Assembly: GCF_020783335.1 (NCBI RefSeq)
Contig: NZ_CP086068.1
Location: 4,650,001 to 4,714,000, forward strand
Direction of reading: 5' to 3'
Length of the DNA stretch: 64,000 nt
DNA from: Mucilaginibacter daejeonensis
Lineage (GTDB): Bacteria > Bacteroidota > Bacteroidia > Sphingobacteriales > Sphingobacteriaceae
Part shown: positions 55,931 through 64,000 of the stretch, one piece after another
Layout: every line of letters begins with the position of its first letter
How positions within the stretch are numbered: position 1 is the stretch's first letter
Made by a program: the position numbers and the translations under genes
Notes under the pieces: generated by a model
The model's database searches: none
What the model was told of the DNA's origin: nothing
Seen by the model: only the letters and a program-made list of their open reading frames with translations

Positions 55931-57166
55931 TTATTCGAACTCGGCCTGCAGAATTGAGATCACCTCCTTAATGGTCTCTTCTTCCAGGTCGGTACGCTTC
56001 ACTAATTCGCCAATGCTCAGGGCTAATATCGACTTCGCTGTATCCAAACCAACGCGTTTGAACTCGTCGATTATCCAGCTGTCGATCTCGTCCGAGAATT
56101 CTTCCAGGTCCACATCTTCCTCGTGCTCATCAGCCTCGCGGTACACATCCACCTCGTAACCGGTCAGTTTACCGGCAAGTTTGATGTTATGGCCACCACG
56201 ACCGATCGCCAACGATACCTGATCAGGTTTCAAATATACGGCAGCCGTTTTGCGCTCGTCATCTAATTTGATAGAGGTGATCTTGGCCGGAGACAGGGCA
56301 CGCTGAATGTATAACTGAATATTGTTGGTATAGTTTATAACATCTATATTTTCATTTTTCAGCTCTCTAACGATGCCGTGGATACGTGATCCTTTCATAC
56401 CTACGCAAGCTCCTACCGGATCGATACGATCATCGTAAGATTCTACCGCTACCTTGGCACGTTCGCCCGGTTCGCGTACGATCTTTTTGATGGTGATCAG
56501 GCCGTCGAATATCTCAGGGACCTCCAGTTCGAACAAACGTTGCAGGAACTCAGGAGCGGTACGCGAGATGATGATCTTCGGGTTGCTGTTCATCATATCC
56601 ACCTTGCTTACCACTGCCTTAACGCTATCTCCTTTTTTGAAGTAATCGGCTGGGATCTGCTCGCTTTTAGGCAACAATAGTTCGTTACCTTCATCGTCAA
56701 GCACCAAGGTCTCTTTTTTCCATACCTGATAAACCTCACCGGTAACCAGTTCGCCTACGCGGTCCTTATATTTTTTGAAGATCTCGTCCTTCTCTAATTC
56801 TAAGATCTTAGATACCAGGGTTTGACGGGCGGCCAGGATGGCACGGCGGCCAAAGCTCTCCAGGGTGATCTGCTCAACAAATTCGTCGCCTACTTCCAGA
56901 TCAGGGTCATGCTTGTGGGCCTCGGCTAACTCGATCTCCAGATCGTCATCTTCCGAAAAACCGTCTTCCATAACGGTACGCGTGCGCCAGATCTCTAAGT
57001 CACCATTGTCGGTGTTCACGATCACGTCGCAGTTCTCGTCATTACCGTATTTTTTACGGATCATGCTGCGGAATACATCCTCCAACACACTCATCATGGT
57101 CGGGCGGTCAATGTTCTTGAAATCTTTGAATTCCTGAAAGGAATCGATCAAATTAATATTGCTCAT
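55931..57166 (-). CDS. nusA: Transcription termination/antitermination factor NusA
   Basis: Transcription factor of 411 residues. N-terminal RNA polymerase-binding domain (1-125), S1 domain (about 130-200, DRVGELVTGEVYQVW), and tandem KH domains (about 205-345) with RIDPVGACVGMKGSRIHGIV and LAIGRGGHNIKLAGKLTGYE. An acidic C-terminal region ends in EVISILQAEFE. It starts one nucleotide after the rimP stop. NusA modulates pausing and termination, which is of interest because a terminator-like hairpin sits at the head of this same operon. Confidence 0.97.
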   Translation of the reverse strand: MSNINLIDSFQEFKDFKNIDRPTMMSVLEDVFRSMIRKKYGNDENCDVIVNTDNGDLEIWRTRTVMEDGFSEDDDLEIELAEAHKHDPDLEVGDEFVEQITLESFGRRAILAARQTLVSKILELEKDEIFKKYKDRVGELVTGEVYQVWKKETLVLDDEGNELLLPKSEQIPADYFKKGDSVKAVVSKVDMMNSNPKIIISRTAPEFLQRLFELEVPEIFDGLITIKKIVREPGERAKVAVESYDDRIDPVGACVGMKGSRIHGIVRELKNENIDVINYTNNIQLYIQRALSPAKITSIKLDDERKTAAVYLKPDQVSLAIGRGGHNIKLAGKLTGYEVDVYREADEHEEDVDLEEFSDEIDSWIIDEFKRVGLDTAKSILALSIGELVKRTDLEEETIKEVISILQAEFE

Positions 57167-57167
57167 C

Positions 57168-57632
57168 TTATTTAAACGATATTAAAACTTTTGTTTCTGC
57201 TATGCTTTCTGTCGGGATGGCGTTCTCCACCAGCTCCGCTTTTTTGCCTTTTTCTTTTATTTTTTCTTCGATGATCACCGTATCGGCCGTTATACCGATC
57301 AGCTTGCCCTCGCGTTTGCTGCCATCAGTACCTTTGATGGATACCTGGCGGCCTACGTTCTTCACATATTGACGCGGCAGGCTCAGCGGTGTATCTATAC
57401 CCGGCGATGATACCTCCAGGTTGTAAGCATCCTCAATGGCGTTCTCTTCTTCCAGGTGATAACCCACGTGGCGGCTCACATCGGCACAATCGCCTACGCC
57501 AAGGCCATTATCGCCATCTATTAAAATGATGAGTTTGCCGTTGCTGTGCATCTTCACACTCACCAGGAACACTCCCGGTTTTTCGGCGAGTTTTTCCTCT
57601 ACAAGTTCGGTCACCCTTTTTTCGATGTTCAT
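57168..57632 (-). CDS. rimP: Ribosome maturation factor RimP
   Basis: 30S assembly factor of 154 residues. Seen: N-terminal alpha/beta domain (LIILIDGDNGLGVGDCADVS), then YNLEVSSPGIDTPLSLPRQY, and a C-terminal SH3-like domain (GKLIGITADTVIIEE). First gene of rimP-nusA-infB; transcription is predicted from a promoter about 65-95 nt upstream, with a hairpin between. Confidence 0.95.
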   Translation of the reverse strand: MNIEKRVTELVEEKLAEKPGVFLVSVKMHSNGKLIILIDGDNGLGVGDCADVSRHVGYHLEEENAIEDAYNLEVSSPGIDTPLSLPRQYVKNVGRQVSIKGTDGSKREGKLIGITADTVIIEEKIKEKGKKAELVENAIPTESIAETKVLISFK

Positions 57633-57663
57633 TATTCAGGGTAAAATTTGAATGATAAATAAA

Positions 57664-57687
57664 AAGAGGGGACACAGGTCCCCTCTT
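57664..57687 (-). promoter_or_regulatory. Terminator-like hairpin in the rimP 5' leader
   Basis: Perfect 10-bp stem AAGAGGGGAC (57664-57673) / GTCCCCTCTT (57678-57687) with a 4-nt loop. On the minus strand the stem is followed by TTT and then ATTTAT, so it resembles an intrinsic terminator. It lies 32 nt before the rimP ATG and starts only a few bases after the predicted transcript start. Alternatively it ends an unseen short transcript from upstream. Confidence 0.7.
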
Positions 57688-57696
57688 CAGATAATG

Positions 57697-57727
57697 CAAA
57701 TATACAATAAAATATTTTACGGTCAAT
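57697..57727 (-). promoter_or_regulatory. Promoter for rimP-nusA-infB
   Basis: On the minus strand TATATTTG (57697-57704) is a perfect match to the Bacteroidota -7 consensus TAnnTTTG, and ATTG lies 19 nt upstream (57724-57727), three of four matching the -33 TTTG. Transcription would start near 57690. Confidence 0.7.
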
Positions 57728-57831
57728 AGGTTAGCACAAAGCTGATCTTAGCTCAATTACCTGTTAATGAGTTTTTTTGAAACATAACCCGGAACCGCCT
57801 TGTTAACTAATTCAACAAAACATCAACCAAT

Positions 57832-58056
57832 ATGAAAAAGCTAAGAAACATCGCGGCGATTGCCATAGTTGCCCTAAGCCTGTCGGCCTGTGGCGGCAAT
57901 AGCGATAATAAATCGATCGGTGATAGCGCCGACACCGGACAAACCATGTCTAACGAGGGCGCTACAAGCGTAGGTGGACTGGATACGACCGCTACCGACA
58001 GCGTGACCGACACTACTACTAAAGGTAACGCCGACCCGACCGGACGACCACAATAA
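57832..58056 (+). CDS. Small Thr/Asp-rich lipoprotein
   Basis: Protein of 74 residues with a clean lipoprotein signal (MKKLRNIAAI, lipobox LSLSAC with Cys20). The mature part is short, polar and rich in Thr, Asp, Ser and Gly with no domain. It is probably anchored in the outer membrane. It stands alone on the plus strand with a strong terminator after it. Function unknown. Confidence 0.75.
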   Translation: MKKLRNIAAIAIVALSLSACGGNSDNKSIGDSADTGQTMSNEGATSVGGLDTTATDSVTDTTTKGNADPTGRPQ

Positions 58057-58071
58057 TTAGTGGATGGTCAT

Positions 58072-58119
58072 AAAAAAGGAATAGGGGCTCGTTGATGAAC
58101 GAGCCCCTATTCCTTTTTT
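58072..58119. terminator. Bidirectional terminator
   Basis: Perfect 22-bp hairpin, arms 58072-58093 and 58098-58119 (core TAGGGGCTCGTT / AACGAGCCCCTA), loop GATG, A-run on one side and T-run on the other. Shared by the small lipoprotein gene and serS. Confidence 0.95.
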
Positions 58120-58134
58120 TTACTTTGTCAACAC

Positions 58135-59406
58135 TTAGTCTATCCACTCAAAGCGGGTGTAAGGCACCAATACCTCAGGTATCTTGATGCCTTTTTCGGT
58201 CTGGTTGTTTTCCAGCAAGGTGGCTACGATACGAGGAAGGGCCAATGCGCTACCGTTAAGCGTGTGGGCTAATTGGGTCTTGCCTTCGGCATTGCGGAAG
58301 CGTAATTTCAGGCGGTTGCTCTGATAGGTCTCGAAGTTGGATACTGATGACACCTCCAACCAGCGTTGCTGTGCGGCGCTCCAGGTCTCCATATCATAGG
58401 TGAGTGCGGCCGCAAAGCCCATGTCGCCACCGCATAAACGCAGCACACGGTAAGGCAGCCCTAACTTTTGCAATAATCCCTGTACGTGGGCGCTCATTTG
58501 CTCGATCACCTCGTATGATACGTCAGGGTGTACCACTTGTACCACTTCCACTTTATCGAACTGGTGCAAACGGTTCAGTCCACGCACGTGGGCGCCATAA
58601 GAACCGGCCTCACGGCGAAAACATGGTGTGTAACCCGTGTTCTTTACTGGCAACTCGTCCAGTTTCAAAATGGTGTCTCGATATAAATTAGTTATCGGCA
58701 CCTCTGCAGTTGGTATCAGGAAAAGGTTATCCTGACCTACAAAGTACATCTGGCCTTCTTTGTCAGGAAGCTGACCGGTACCAAAACCTGAAGCCTCGTT
58801 CACCATCAAGGGTACCGACACCTCGTTATAGCCTGCTTTTTCGGCCTCATCTAAAAAGAAGGTGATCAGCGCACGCTGTAGTTTAGCGCCTTTGCCCTTA
58901 TATACCGGGAAACCTGCACCGGTGATCTTCACGCCTAATTCGAAATCGATCAGGTCATATTTGGCGGCCAGTTCCCAGTGCGGTAAAGCGTTCTCGGGCA
59001 ATGCCGGAGTATCGCCATTGGTCAATACCACTTCATTATCTTCAGGTGTTTTGCCTTGTGGTACGCTGCTATGTGGCAGGTTAGGCAATAACACGATCTT
59101 TTGATGTAATTGCTGCTCAATGTTGTTCAGTTTTTCGCTCAACTGCTTGATCTCTTCTTTCCAAGCACCGGTCTTGGCCTTGATCTGCTCAGCTTCATCC
59201 TTTTTGCCGGTACGCATCAGTTCACCGATCTGCTTGGCGGCGCTGTTGGCCTCGGCCGAGGTGCTGTCCAAACGGTTCTGAGTGGATCGGCGATCGTCAT
59301 CAAGAGTGATCACTTCGTCGACCAGCTCGGTCTGTTTGAAATTTTTTACAGCCAATCGGGCTAAAACCTCTTCACGGTTATCGCGGATATAACTAACTTG
59401 CAGCAT
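58135..59406 (-). CDS. serS: Serine--tRNA ligase
   Basis: Class II aminoacyl-tRNA synthetase of 423 residues. The N-terminal coiled-coil arm (about 30-105) that holds the tRNA is followed by the catalytic core with PLMVNEASGFGTGQLP, motif 2 in TPCFRREAGSYG, and motif 3 in NGSALALPRIVATLLENNQ. The start (MLQVSYIRDNREEVLARLAV) is standard. Monocistronic. Confidence 0.97.
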   Translation of the reverse strand: MLQVSYIRDNREEVLARLAVKNFKQTELVDEVITLDDDRRSTQNRLDSTSAEANSAAKQIGELMRTGKKDEAEQIKAKTGAWKEEIKQLSEKLNNIEQQLHQKIVLLPNLPHSSVPQGKTPEDNEVVLTNGDTPALPENALPHWELAAKYDLIDFELGVKITGAGFPVYKGKGAKLQRALITFFLDEAEKAGYNEVSVPLMVNEASGFGTGQLPDKEGQMYFVGQDNLFLIPTAEVPITNLYRDTILKLDELPVKNTGYTPCFRREAGSYGAHVRGLNRLHQFDKVEVVQVVHPDVSYEVIEQMSAHVQGLLQKLGLPYRVLRLCGGDMGFAAALTYDMETWSAAQQRWLEVSSVSNFETYQSNRLKLRFRNAEGKTQLAHTLNGSALALPRIVATLLENNQTEKGIKIPEVLVPYTRFEWID

Positions 59407-59538
59407 TGAATTTTTAGTTTTTCGAGTAGCAAAGATATAATTGGTGAGTGGTTAATGGTGAATGGTGAGCGGTTTTATTTCGGCTTTCTGCTCCCCGCGA
59501 TCGCTTAACTGACCAGCTGCGTAACCCCTTACCTCAAC

Positions 59539-60213
59539 ATGACGGGAAAGTTATATTTAGTACCCACCCCCATAGGCAACCTTGAAGATATGACCTACCG
59601 CGCGGTACGCATCCTGAAAGAAGCCGACCTGATCCTGGCCGAAGATACCCGTACATCAGCCCCTATGCTGAAGCATTTTGGCATCGAGAAAAAGGTATTT
59701 GCCCACCATCAGCACAACGAGCATCAATCATCGGCCGAGATAGTGAAATTCCTGAAAGAGGGTAAGAATATCGCGTTAATATCCGACGCGGGTACGCCGG
59801 CCATATCCGATCCGGGGTTCTTCCTGGTGCGAGAAGCCTTGCGTAACGAGTTGCCGGTGGAATGTTTACCGGGCGCTACAGCATTTGTTCCTGCGCTGGT
59901 CAACTCAGGTTTCCCGACCGATAAGTTTTGCTTTGAAGGCTTTTTGCCATTGAAAAAAGGCAGGCAAACACGCTATAAGTTCTTGGCCGAAGAAGAGCGG
60001 ACCATTATTCTATATGAATCGCCGCACAGGTTGTTGAAAACGCTTGATGAAATGATCACGTACTTTGGTGCCGAACGGCTGATATCTGTATCACGCGAAT
60101 TGACCAAGGTGTTTGAGGAGACGGTACGAGGCACAGTGACCGAGATCAAGGAGTATTACGAAACACATCCTGTAAAGGGGGAATTTGTGATCTGCGTGGC
60201 AGGTAAGGAGTGA
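59539..60213 (+). CDS. rsmI: 16S rRNA (cytidine1402-2'-O)-methyltransferase
   Basis: SAM-dependent methylase of 224 residues, tetrapyrrole-methylase fold, methylating C1402 of 16S rRNA. LYLVPTPIGNLEDMTYRAV, ISDAGTPAISDPGF and YESPHRLLKTLDEM match RsmI. It is convergent with the gltX-lipoprotein unit. The window has a second, diverged relative at 62.8 kb. Confidence 0.95.
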   Translation: MTGKLYLVPTPIGNLEDMTYRAVRILKEADLILAEDTRTSAPMLKHFGIEKKVFAHHQHNEHQSSAEIVKFLKEGKNIALISDAGTPAISDPGFFLVREALRNELPVECLPGATAFVPALVNSGFPTDKFCFEGFLPLKKGRQTRYKFLAEEERTIILYESPHRLLKTLDEMITYFGAERLISVSRELTKVFEETVRGTVTEIKEYYETHPVKGEFVICVAGKE

Positions 60214-60223
60214 TCTGGTCAGA

Positions 60224-60766
60224 TCAATCCAGCGACTGCTGCATTTTGATCTTTTGTAGCTTTTGATCTTTAAAAACGAAGGTGCTGCGCAAAAAGCCGA
60301 CCTCATCGAGCACGTAAATGGTATCGTACTTCACAAAGTTGGCATTCAGCAGCTTCATGAACTCCGCTTTGGGCATGCCGATCTTCACGTCTTTACGCAG
60401 CCTGAAAACTGTGTCGGCTATGTTGGCGTGGTCGATGTAGAATCCTTCGGTAGGATTGCGGAACAAGTCGAGCGTATCGGTATCGTTGGCAAAATGATAG
60501 ATCTTATACTTACCTAATGAATCGGCCTTATCGATCACTTGCAATTGCACCGGTTTACCGAAAAGTTTTTTGATCTGGTTGGTATCGGCCAGGTATACCC
60601 GCCTTTTAAATAGGTCGCGGGTGAGGTCGTTGTTTCCGGTAAATACCGTGTCGCCATAATTACCGGATGGCAAGCGGGCAACGTTCTTTTTAGCACCCTC
60701 CTTGCAACCCGCACCGACCATGGCGACCAATAATAAAACAACGACCCCTACCGCACCTCTCATCAA
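60224..60766 (-). CDS. Hypothetical lipoprotein downstream of gltX
   Basis: Protein of 180 residues with a lipobox MVGAGC (Cys21). The mature part is mixed alpha/beta with many Asp and aromatic residues (YHFANDTDTLDLFRNPTEG). It starts 11 nt after the gltX stop, so it is co-transcribed. No family recognised; the link with a tRNA synthetase is probably incidental. Confidence 0.72.
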   Translation of the reverse strand: MMRGAVGVVVLLLVAMVGAGCKEGAKKNVARLPSGNYGDTVFTGNNDLTRDLFKRRVYLADTNQIKKLFGKPVQLQVIDKADSLGKYKIYHFANDTDTLDLFRNPTEGFYIDHANIADTVFRLRKDVKIGMPKAEFMKLLNANFVKYDTIYVLDEVGFLRSTFVFKDQKLQKIKMQQSLD

Positions 60767-60777
60767 TATTCTATCTC

Positions 60778-62298
60778 TTATTCTGTAAAGGCAGCAACAC
60801 CTTTTTGTATACGGGCGATCACTTCCTGTTTGCCTAACAAAGCGGCTATATCGAAAACGTGCGGACCAAATTTGCCACCCACCAGCATAATGCGGAAAGG
60901 CAGCATGGCATCACCAGGCTTCAATCCCTTTTCGGTAAGCAAGGCCTTAAAATCTGCTTCCAGTTCAGCCGCGTCTATCGTATCTTTTTGCTCCAGATGC
61001 GCGATCAACGTATCGAACAGCTCGGTCTTGGCGTCGTTCCACTTAGGCTTTACGGCATCCAGGTCATAGCTTTCGGGCTGTTTAAAGAAGTACCACGACT
61101 GATCGTAGATGTCTTTTAACAATACCAAACGTTCCTTAACCATATCGAGCACTTTGACCAGCACAGCATCATCGGCAACGTCGATACCTTTTGCTGAAAG
61201 AACAACTTCGGCTTCGTCCTTCAATTTGTCGGCATCCATCCGTTTGATCCACTCGGCGTTATACCATTTCGCTTTCTCAAAGTCGAACTTCGCGCCAGCC
61301 TTGCTGATACGCTCGATCGAGAATTTTTGTGATAATTCTTCTAATGAGAACAGCTCCTGGTCGGTACCATCGTTCCAGCCCAGCATGGCCAGCAGGTTCA
61401 CAAACGCCTCTGGTAAAAAGCCCAACTCGCGGAAACCTTCGGTCAACTCGCCGCTTTTAGGGTCGGTCCAGTTCATGGCATATACCGGGAAGCCCAGGCG
61501 TGCACCGTCGCGTTTGCTTAGCTTGCCGTGGCCATCAGGTTTTAGGATCAGCGGTAAATGTGCCCATTGCGGCATTTTATCCTTCCAGCCCAGGTATTCC
61601 CACAACAGCAGGTGCACCGGTGCCGATGGCAGCCATTCCTCACCTCGGAAAGCGTGAGTGATCTGCATCAAAAAATCATCCACCACTACGGCCAAATGAT
61701 AGGTCGGCATTCCGTCGGCCTTAAGCAGTACCTTATCATCAACAGTGTTGGTATCAAAGGATACATAACCGCGGATCATGTCATTAAAGTTGATGGTCTG
61801 ATCCTCTGGTATCTTGATGCGGATCACGTGTGGTGTTCCGGCGTCAAGCAAGGCATCCACCTCATGCTGAGGTAGCGATAACGAGTTACGCATCTCGCCA
61901 CGGTACATCATACCGTATTGAAAGTTCGGCACTTCGCTACGTTTTTTTTCCAGCTCTTCGGGGGTATCAAAAGCATAATAGGCGTGGCCATGCATCACCA
62001 GCTTTTCGGCATACTCACGATAAAGTGGCTTACGTTCGCTTTGTCGGTAAGGCGCAAATGGACCACCTTTTTCAGGGCTTTCATCGGGGTCGAGACCGCA
62101 CCATTTCAGGCATTCGGTTATATATTCCTCCGCGCCGGGCACAAAGCGATTCTGGTCCGTATCCTCGATACGTAGTATGAATTTGCCGTTATTCCGTTTA
62201 GCAAATAAGTAATTGAACAATACGGTGCGCACACCGCCCAAATGCAGGCCCCCGGTAGGGCTTGGGGCAAAACGCACCCTAACTTGCTGATCAGACAT
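60778..62298 (-). CDS. gltX: Glutamate--tRNA ligase
   Basis: Class I synthetase of 506 residues. The HIGH-type motif appears as HLGG (PSPTGGLHLGGVRTVLFNYL), and the KMSKS loop as KLSKR (GHGKLSKRDGARLGFPVYA), both allowed variants for GluRS. The C-terminal helical anticodon-binding domain runs from about 340. The following gene is a lipoprotein gene 11 nt away. Confidence 0.96.
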   Translation of the reverse strand: MSDQQVRVRFAPSPTGGLHLGGVRTVLFNYLFAKRNNGKFILRIEDTDQNRFVPGAEEYITECLKWCGLDPDESPEKGGPFAPYRQSERKPLYREYAEKLVMHGHAYYAFDTPEELEKKRSEVPNFQYGMMYRGEMRNSLSLPQHEVDALLDAGTPHVIRIKIPEDQTINFNDMIRGYVSFDTNTVDDKVLLKADGMPTYHLAVVVDDFLMQITHAFRGEEWLPSAPVHLLLWEYLGWKDKMPQWAHLPLILKPDGHGKLSKRDGARLGFPVYAMNWTDPKSGELTEGFRELGFLPEAFVNLLAMLGWNDGTDQELFSLEELSQKFSIERISKAGAKFDFEKAKWYNAEWIKRMDADKLKDEAEVVLSAKGIDVADDAVLVKVLDMVKERLVLLKDIYDQSWYFFKQPESYDLDAVKPKWNDAKTELFDTLIAHLEQKDTIDAAELEADFKALLTEKGLKPGDAMLPFRIMLVGGKFGPHVFDIAALLGKQEVIARIQKGVAAFTE

Positions 62299-62588
62299 GG
62301 AGGCAAATATAAAAAAGGCGCGTTGGATTAGCTAAACACGCATCATATGATCACATTATGATGATGCACAGCTAAATATCAGCTTTGTATCAACTGTATA
62401 TTTTTCTTAATAATTACAAGATCCATAAAGTTAGCGGCTGCGGGCCTACATGTATTATCACTTTTTTGTTTTACAACATGATAAATATTTAAAAACATAT
62501 TTGTTAGGAAAAATGTATCATATGTAATTAATATTTACGTACTTTGTAATGAAGAACAGGATTTAGTTATACTTTAACAATTACACCT

Positions 62589-62735
62589 ATGAAAGTCCTT
62601 ACTACGAATACTGGTTCTGATAACCACACACCGAAGAACAACGCCGACAATTTGTACCTATTTGCCATGCTTTTTATGGCCGTTCTGCTATTTGTAATTG
62701 CTTATTACGATCAGATCGTTAGCAAGGTACTGTAG
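62589..62735 (+). CDS. 48-residue single-helix membrane peptide
   Basis: ORF of 49 codons. A polar N-terminus (MKVLTTNTGSDNHTPKNNAD) precedes one membrane helix (about 23-40, rich in Leu/Phe/Met/Ala) and a short charged end (YYDQIVSKVL). It has a terminator just downstream, so it may be its own transcription unit. Too short for family recognition. The helix and the isolated transcription unit argue for a real gene. Confidence 0.55.
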   Translation: MKVLTTNTGSDNHTPKNNADNLYLFAMLFMAVLLFVIAYYDQIVSKVL

Positions 62736-62760
62736 TTATTGCCCCTGATGAGGGTGTTGC

Positions 62761-62795
62761 AAAGCTTTAAAGGTGGTCCTTTGAAGCTTTTTTTG
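62761..62795 (+). terminator. Terminator after the 48-aa membrane peptide
   Basis: Stem AAAGCTTTAAAGG / CCTTTGAAGCTTT (one mismatch, loop TGGT) followed by a T-run. 25 nt after the stop. Confidence 0.75.
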
Positions 62796-62848
62796 TGCGG
62801 TACCTTTGGCATCAGTTAGGGTTACAAAATAAATAGGCACCTTTGTGC

Positions 62849-63559
62849 ATGCCTTTAGGAACGCTTTACCTGATACCCGTCCCCCTTGCCGATGATGCTG
62901 CTTCGGCATCTTTTACGCCTTACCTGGTACATACTATTAACCAGATCAGCGAGTATATTGTGGAGAATGAGAAGACCGCCCGCAAATTTTTAAAGCAGGC
63001 CGGACTCACCATTCCGCAAAGCCAGCTCATCATTCATGATTATGGTAAGCACCAGCGCGACAAGGACCATAAAGAGTTCTTTACCACATTGATGAACGGC
63101 AAGGATGCCGGACTAATGAGTGAGGCCGGTTGCCCCGGCGTGGCCGATCCAGGTGCCGATATAGTGGCTCAGGCGCATAAACGGGGCATCAAGGTGGTGC
63201 CGCTGGTCGGTCCGAGTTCGATCCTGCTGGCGTTGATGGCCTCTGGTTTCAACGGGCAAAGTTTTACCTTTCACGGCTACCTGCCAATTGATAAGGCCCA
63301 ACGCAGCAAACGCATCAAAGACCTGGAAGGGCAGGCCGAGCGATTCGGGCAGACGCAATTATTCATCGAGACCCCGTTCCGTAACAACCCATTGCTGGAA
63401 GAGATCCTGCGCACCTGTAAGCCCAATACCCGCTTATGCATCGCGGCCGACCTGACGGCCCCCACCGAGATGGTGATCACCCGCACCATTGCCGAGTGGC
63501 GTAAGCAACAACCCGACCTGCATAAACGCCCCGCCATATTTTTGCTCTATAAGGCTTAA
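62849..63559 (+). CDS. RsmI-like SAM-dependent methyltransferase, tetrapyrrole-methylase family
   Basis: Protein of 236 residues from the ATG at 62849 (MPLGTLYLIPVP). It has the tetrapyrrole methylase fold with SEAGCPGVADPGAD and PLVGPSSILLALMASGFNGQ. It is a relative of RsmI, but the N-terminal substrate part (PVPLADDAASASFTPYLVHT) differs from the PTPIGNL of the canonical enzyme. Substrate unknown; a divergent rRNA methylase is plausible. Confidence 0.88.
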   Translation: MPLGTLYLIPVPLADDAASASFTPYLVHTINQISEYIVENEKTARKFLKQAGLTIPQSQLIIHDYGKHQRDKDHKEFFTTLMNGKDAGLMSEAGCPGVADPGADIVAQAHKRGIKVVPLVGPSSILLALMASGFNGQSFTFHGYLPIDKAQRSKRIKDLEGQAERFGQTQLFIETPFRNNPLLEEILRTCKPNTRLCIAADLTAPTEMVITRTIAEWRKQQPDLHKRPAIFLLYKA

Positions 63560-63612
63560 TTAAACCTCTTTGATCTTCATATAACGTGATATTTTAAGCA
63601 TATTTGAGTTAT

Positions 63613-64000
63613 ATGACACCCATACCGCATGGCCCTGTAAAGGTATTGATCGTTGGCGCCGGCCCGTCAGGTTTAATGATGGCCGCTCAGCTTTTGCGGT
63701 ATGGTATACAGCCTGTGATCATTGATCAGCGGCAGGGGCCCACGTCTCGCTCCAAAGCGTTGGCGGTACAGGCCCGGTCGTTAGAGATATTCAGGCAGAT
63801 GGGTATCGTTGATCCGGTGATCGCCGGGGGGAAGCCAGCCAAGGGCGTACAGCTTTACTTCAGAGGCAAGGCGTTAGCCAACTTTCCGTTGAGTGATGTG
63901 GGGAAGGGACAAACCCCTTACCCATTTGTGCATATTTACCAGCAGTATAAGAACGAGCGGGCTTTGCTGGATGTGCTGACCCTGAACAGTTGCCCGGTGT
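63613..64000 (+). CDS. FAD-dependent monooxygenase, 5' part cut by the window end
   Basis: First about 129 codons of a flavoprotein hydroxylase (PheA/TfdB-like). The FAD-binding GxGxxG motif is VGAGPSGLMMAAQLL near residue 15-29, followed by the acidic residue of the second strand (VIIDQR) and SKALAVQARSLEIFRQMG. Start at 63613 (MTPIPHGPVK). The remainder lies outside the window; substrate unknown. Confidence 0.88.
   Translation, partial: MTPIPHGPVKVLIVGAGPSGLMMAAQLLRYGIQPVIIDQRQGPTSRSKALAVQARSLEIFRQMGIVDPVIAGGKPAKGVQLYFRGKALANFPLSDVGKGQTPYPFVHIYQQYKNERALLDVLTLNSCPV

Noticed and set aside
1..64000. tRNA, rRNA, CRISPR, insertion sequences or prophage
   Set aside because: No cloverleaf-like stretches, transposase or repeat-spacer pattern was seen by eye on either strand; a dedicated search was not possible.

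Overview
The window is a chromosomal segment from a member of the Bacteroidota, most likely family Sphingobacteriaceae (Mucilaginibacter/Pedobacter-like). The clues are a fused LpxC/FabZ, the type IX secretion regulator PorX, a HYC_CC_PP-family metal protein, DUF3078 and DUF4349 proteins, a TonB-dependent receptor with a carboxypeptidase-like N-terminal domain, EF-P with an Asn at the loop tip, and a promoter close to the Bacteroidota TTTG/TAnnTTTG consensus. The assignment rests on recognised families and gene order, not on a database search. Most of the window is core genome: no tRNA, rRNA, insertion sequence, prophage or CRISPR array was seen.

Layout. 1-3.3 kb: a minus-strand cluster of secreted or outer-membrane proteins around an HMA-domain protein and a HYC_CC_PP protein, probably for copper or another soft metal. 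3.5-8.1 kb: tex, two tiny genes and a three-PAS sensor with a kinase-less histidine domain. 8.2-14 kb: envelope genes (DUF3078, a small HExxH protein, a carboxypeptidase-regulatory-like protein, two GH73 glucosaminidases), an O-methyltransferase and efp. 14-22.3 kb: M16 peptidase, lone ABC ATPase, then the lipid A block lpxA, lpxC/fabZ, lpxD and an HD hydrolase. 22.3-26.9 kb (plus strand): porX, tsaE, ald, yihY-like. 27-33.9 kb: an aspartyl protease/PDZ gene broken by an in-frame TAG, a 1025-residue receptor with glycine-rich tracts, a receiver protein, a heme oxygenase and a frameshifted membrane-protein gene. 33.9-47.2 kb: comM-like ATPase, trhO, OmpA lipoprotein, a lone DppC-like permease, SpoIIE phosphatase, rnhB, glycosyltransferase, gcvT, comB, DUF4349/MazG/dtd and rsgA. 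47.4-52.5 kb: the threonine operon thrA-thrB-thrC behind a leader peptide and attenuator. 52.5-57.7 kb: rimP-nusA-infB behind a promoter and a promoter-proximal terminator-like hairpin. 57.8-64 kb: small lipoprotein, serS, rsmI, gltX with a lipoprotein, a 48-residue membrane peptide, an RsmI-like methylase and the start of a flavin monooxygenase cut by the window end.

The most notable find is the attenuator ahead of thrA. A 21-codon leader ORF with a Thr/Ile-rich run ends in AGGAGGAAGG, which is perfectly complementary to 10 nt of the 5' arm of the following 16-bp terminator. This gives a compact ribosome-stalling switch for threonine/isoleucine control. A second RNA-level candidate is the hairpin that starts within a few nucleotides of the predicted rimP-nusA-infB transcript start.

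Two genes are interrupted by point lesions about 6 kb apart (27.7 and 33.6 kb); these may be real pseudogenes or base-calling errors. Several intergenic spaces carry short dispersed repeats, including a 152-bp element with inverted ends between dtd and rsgA.
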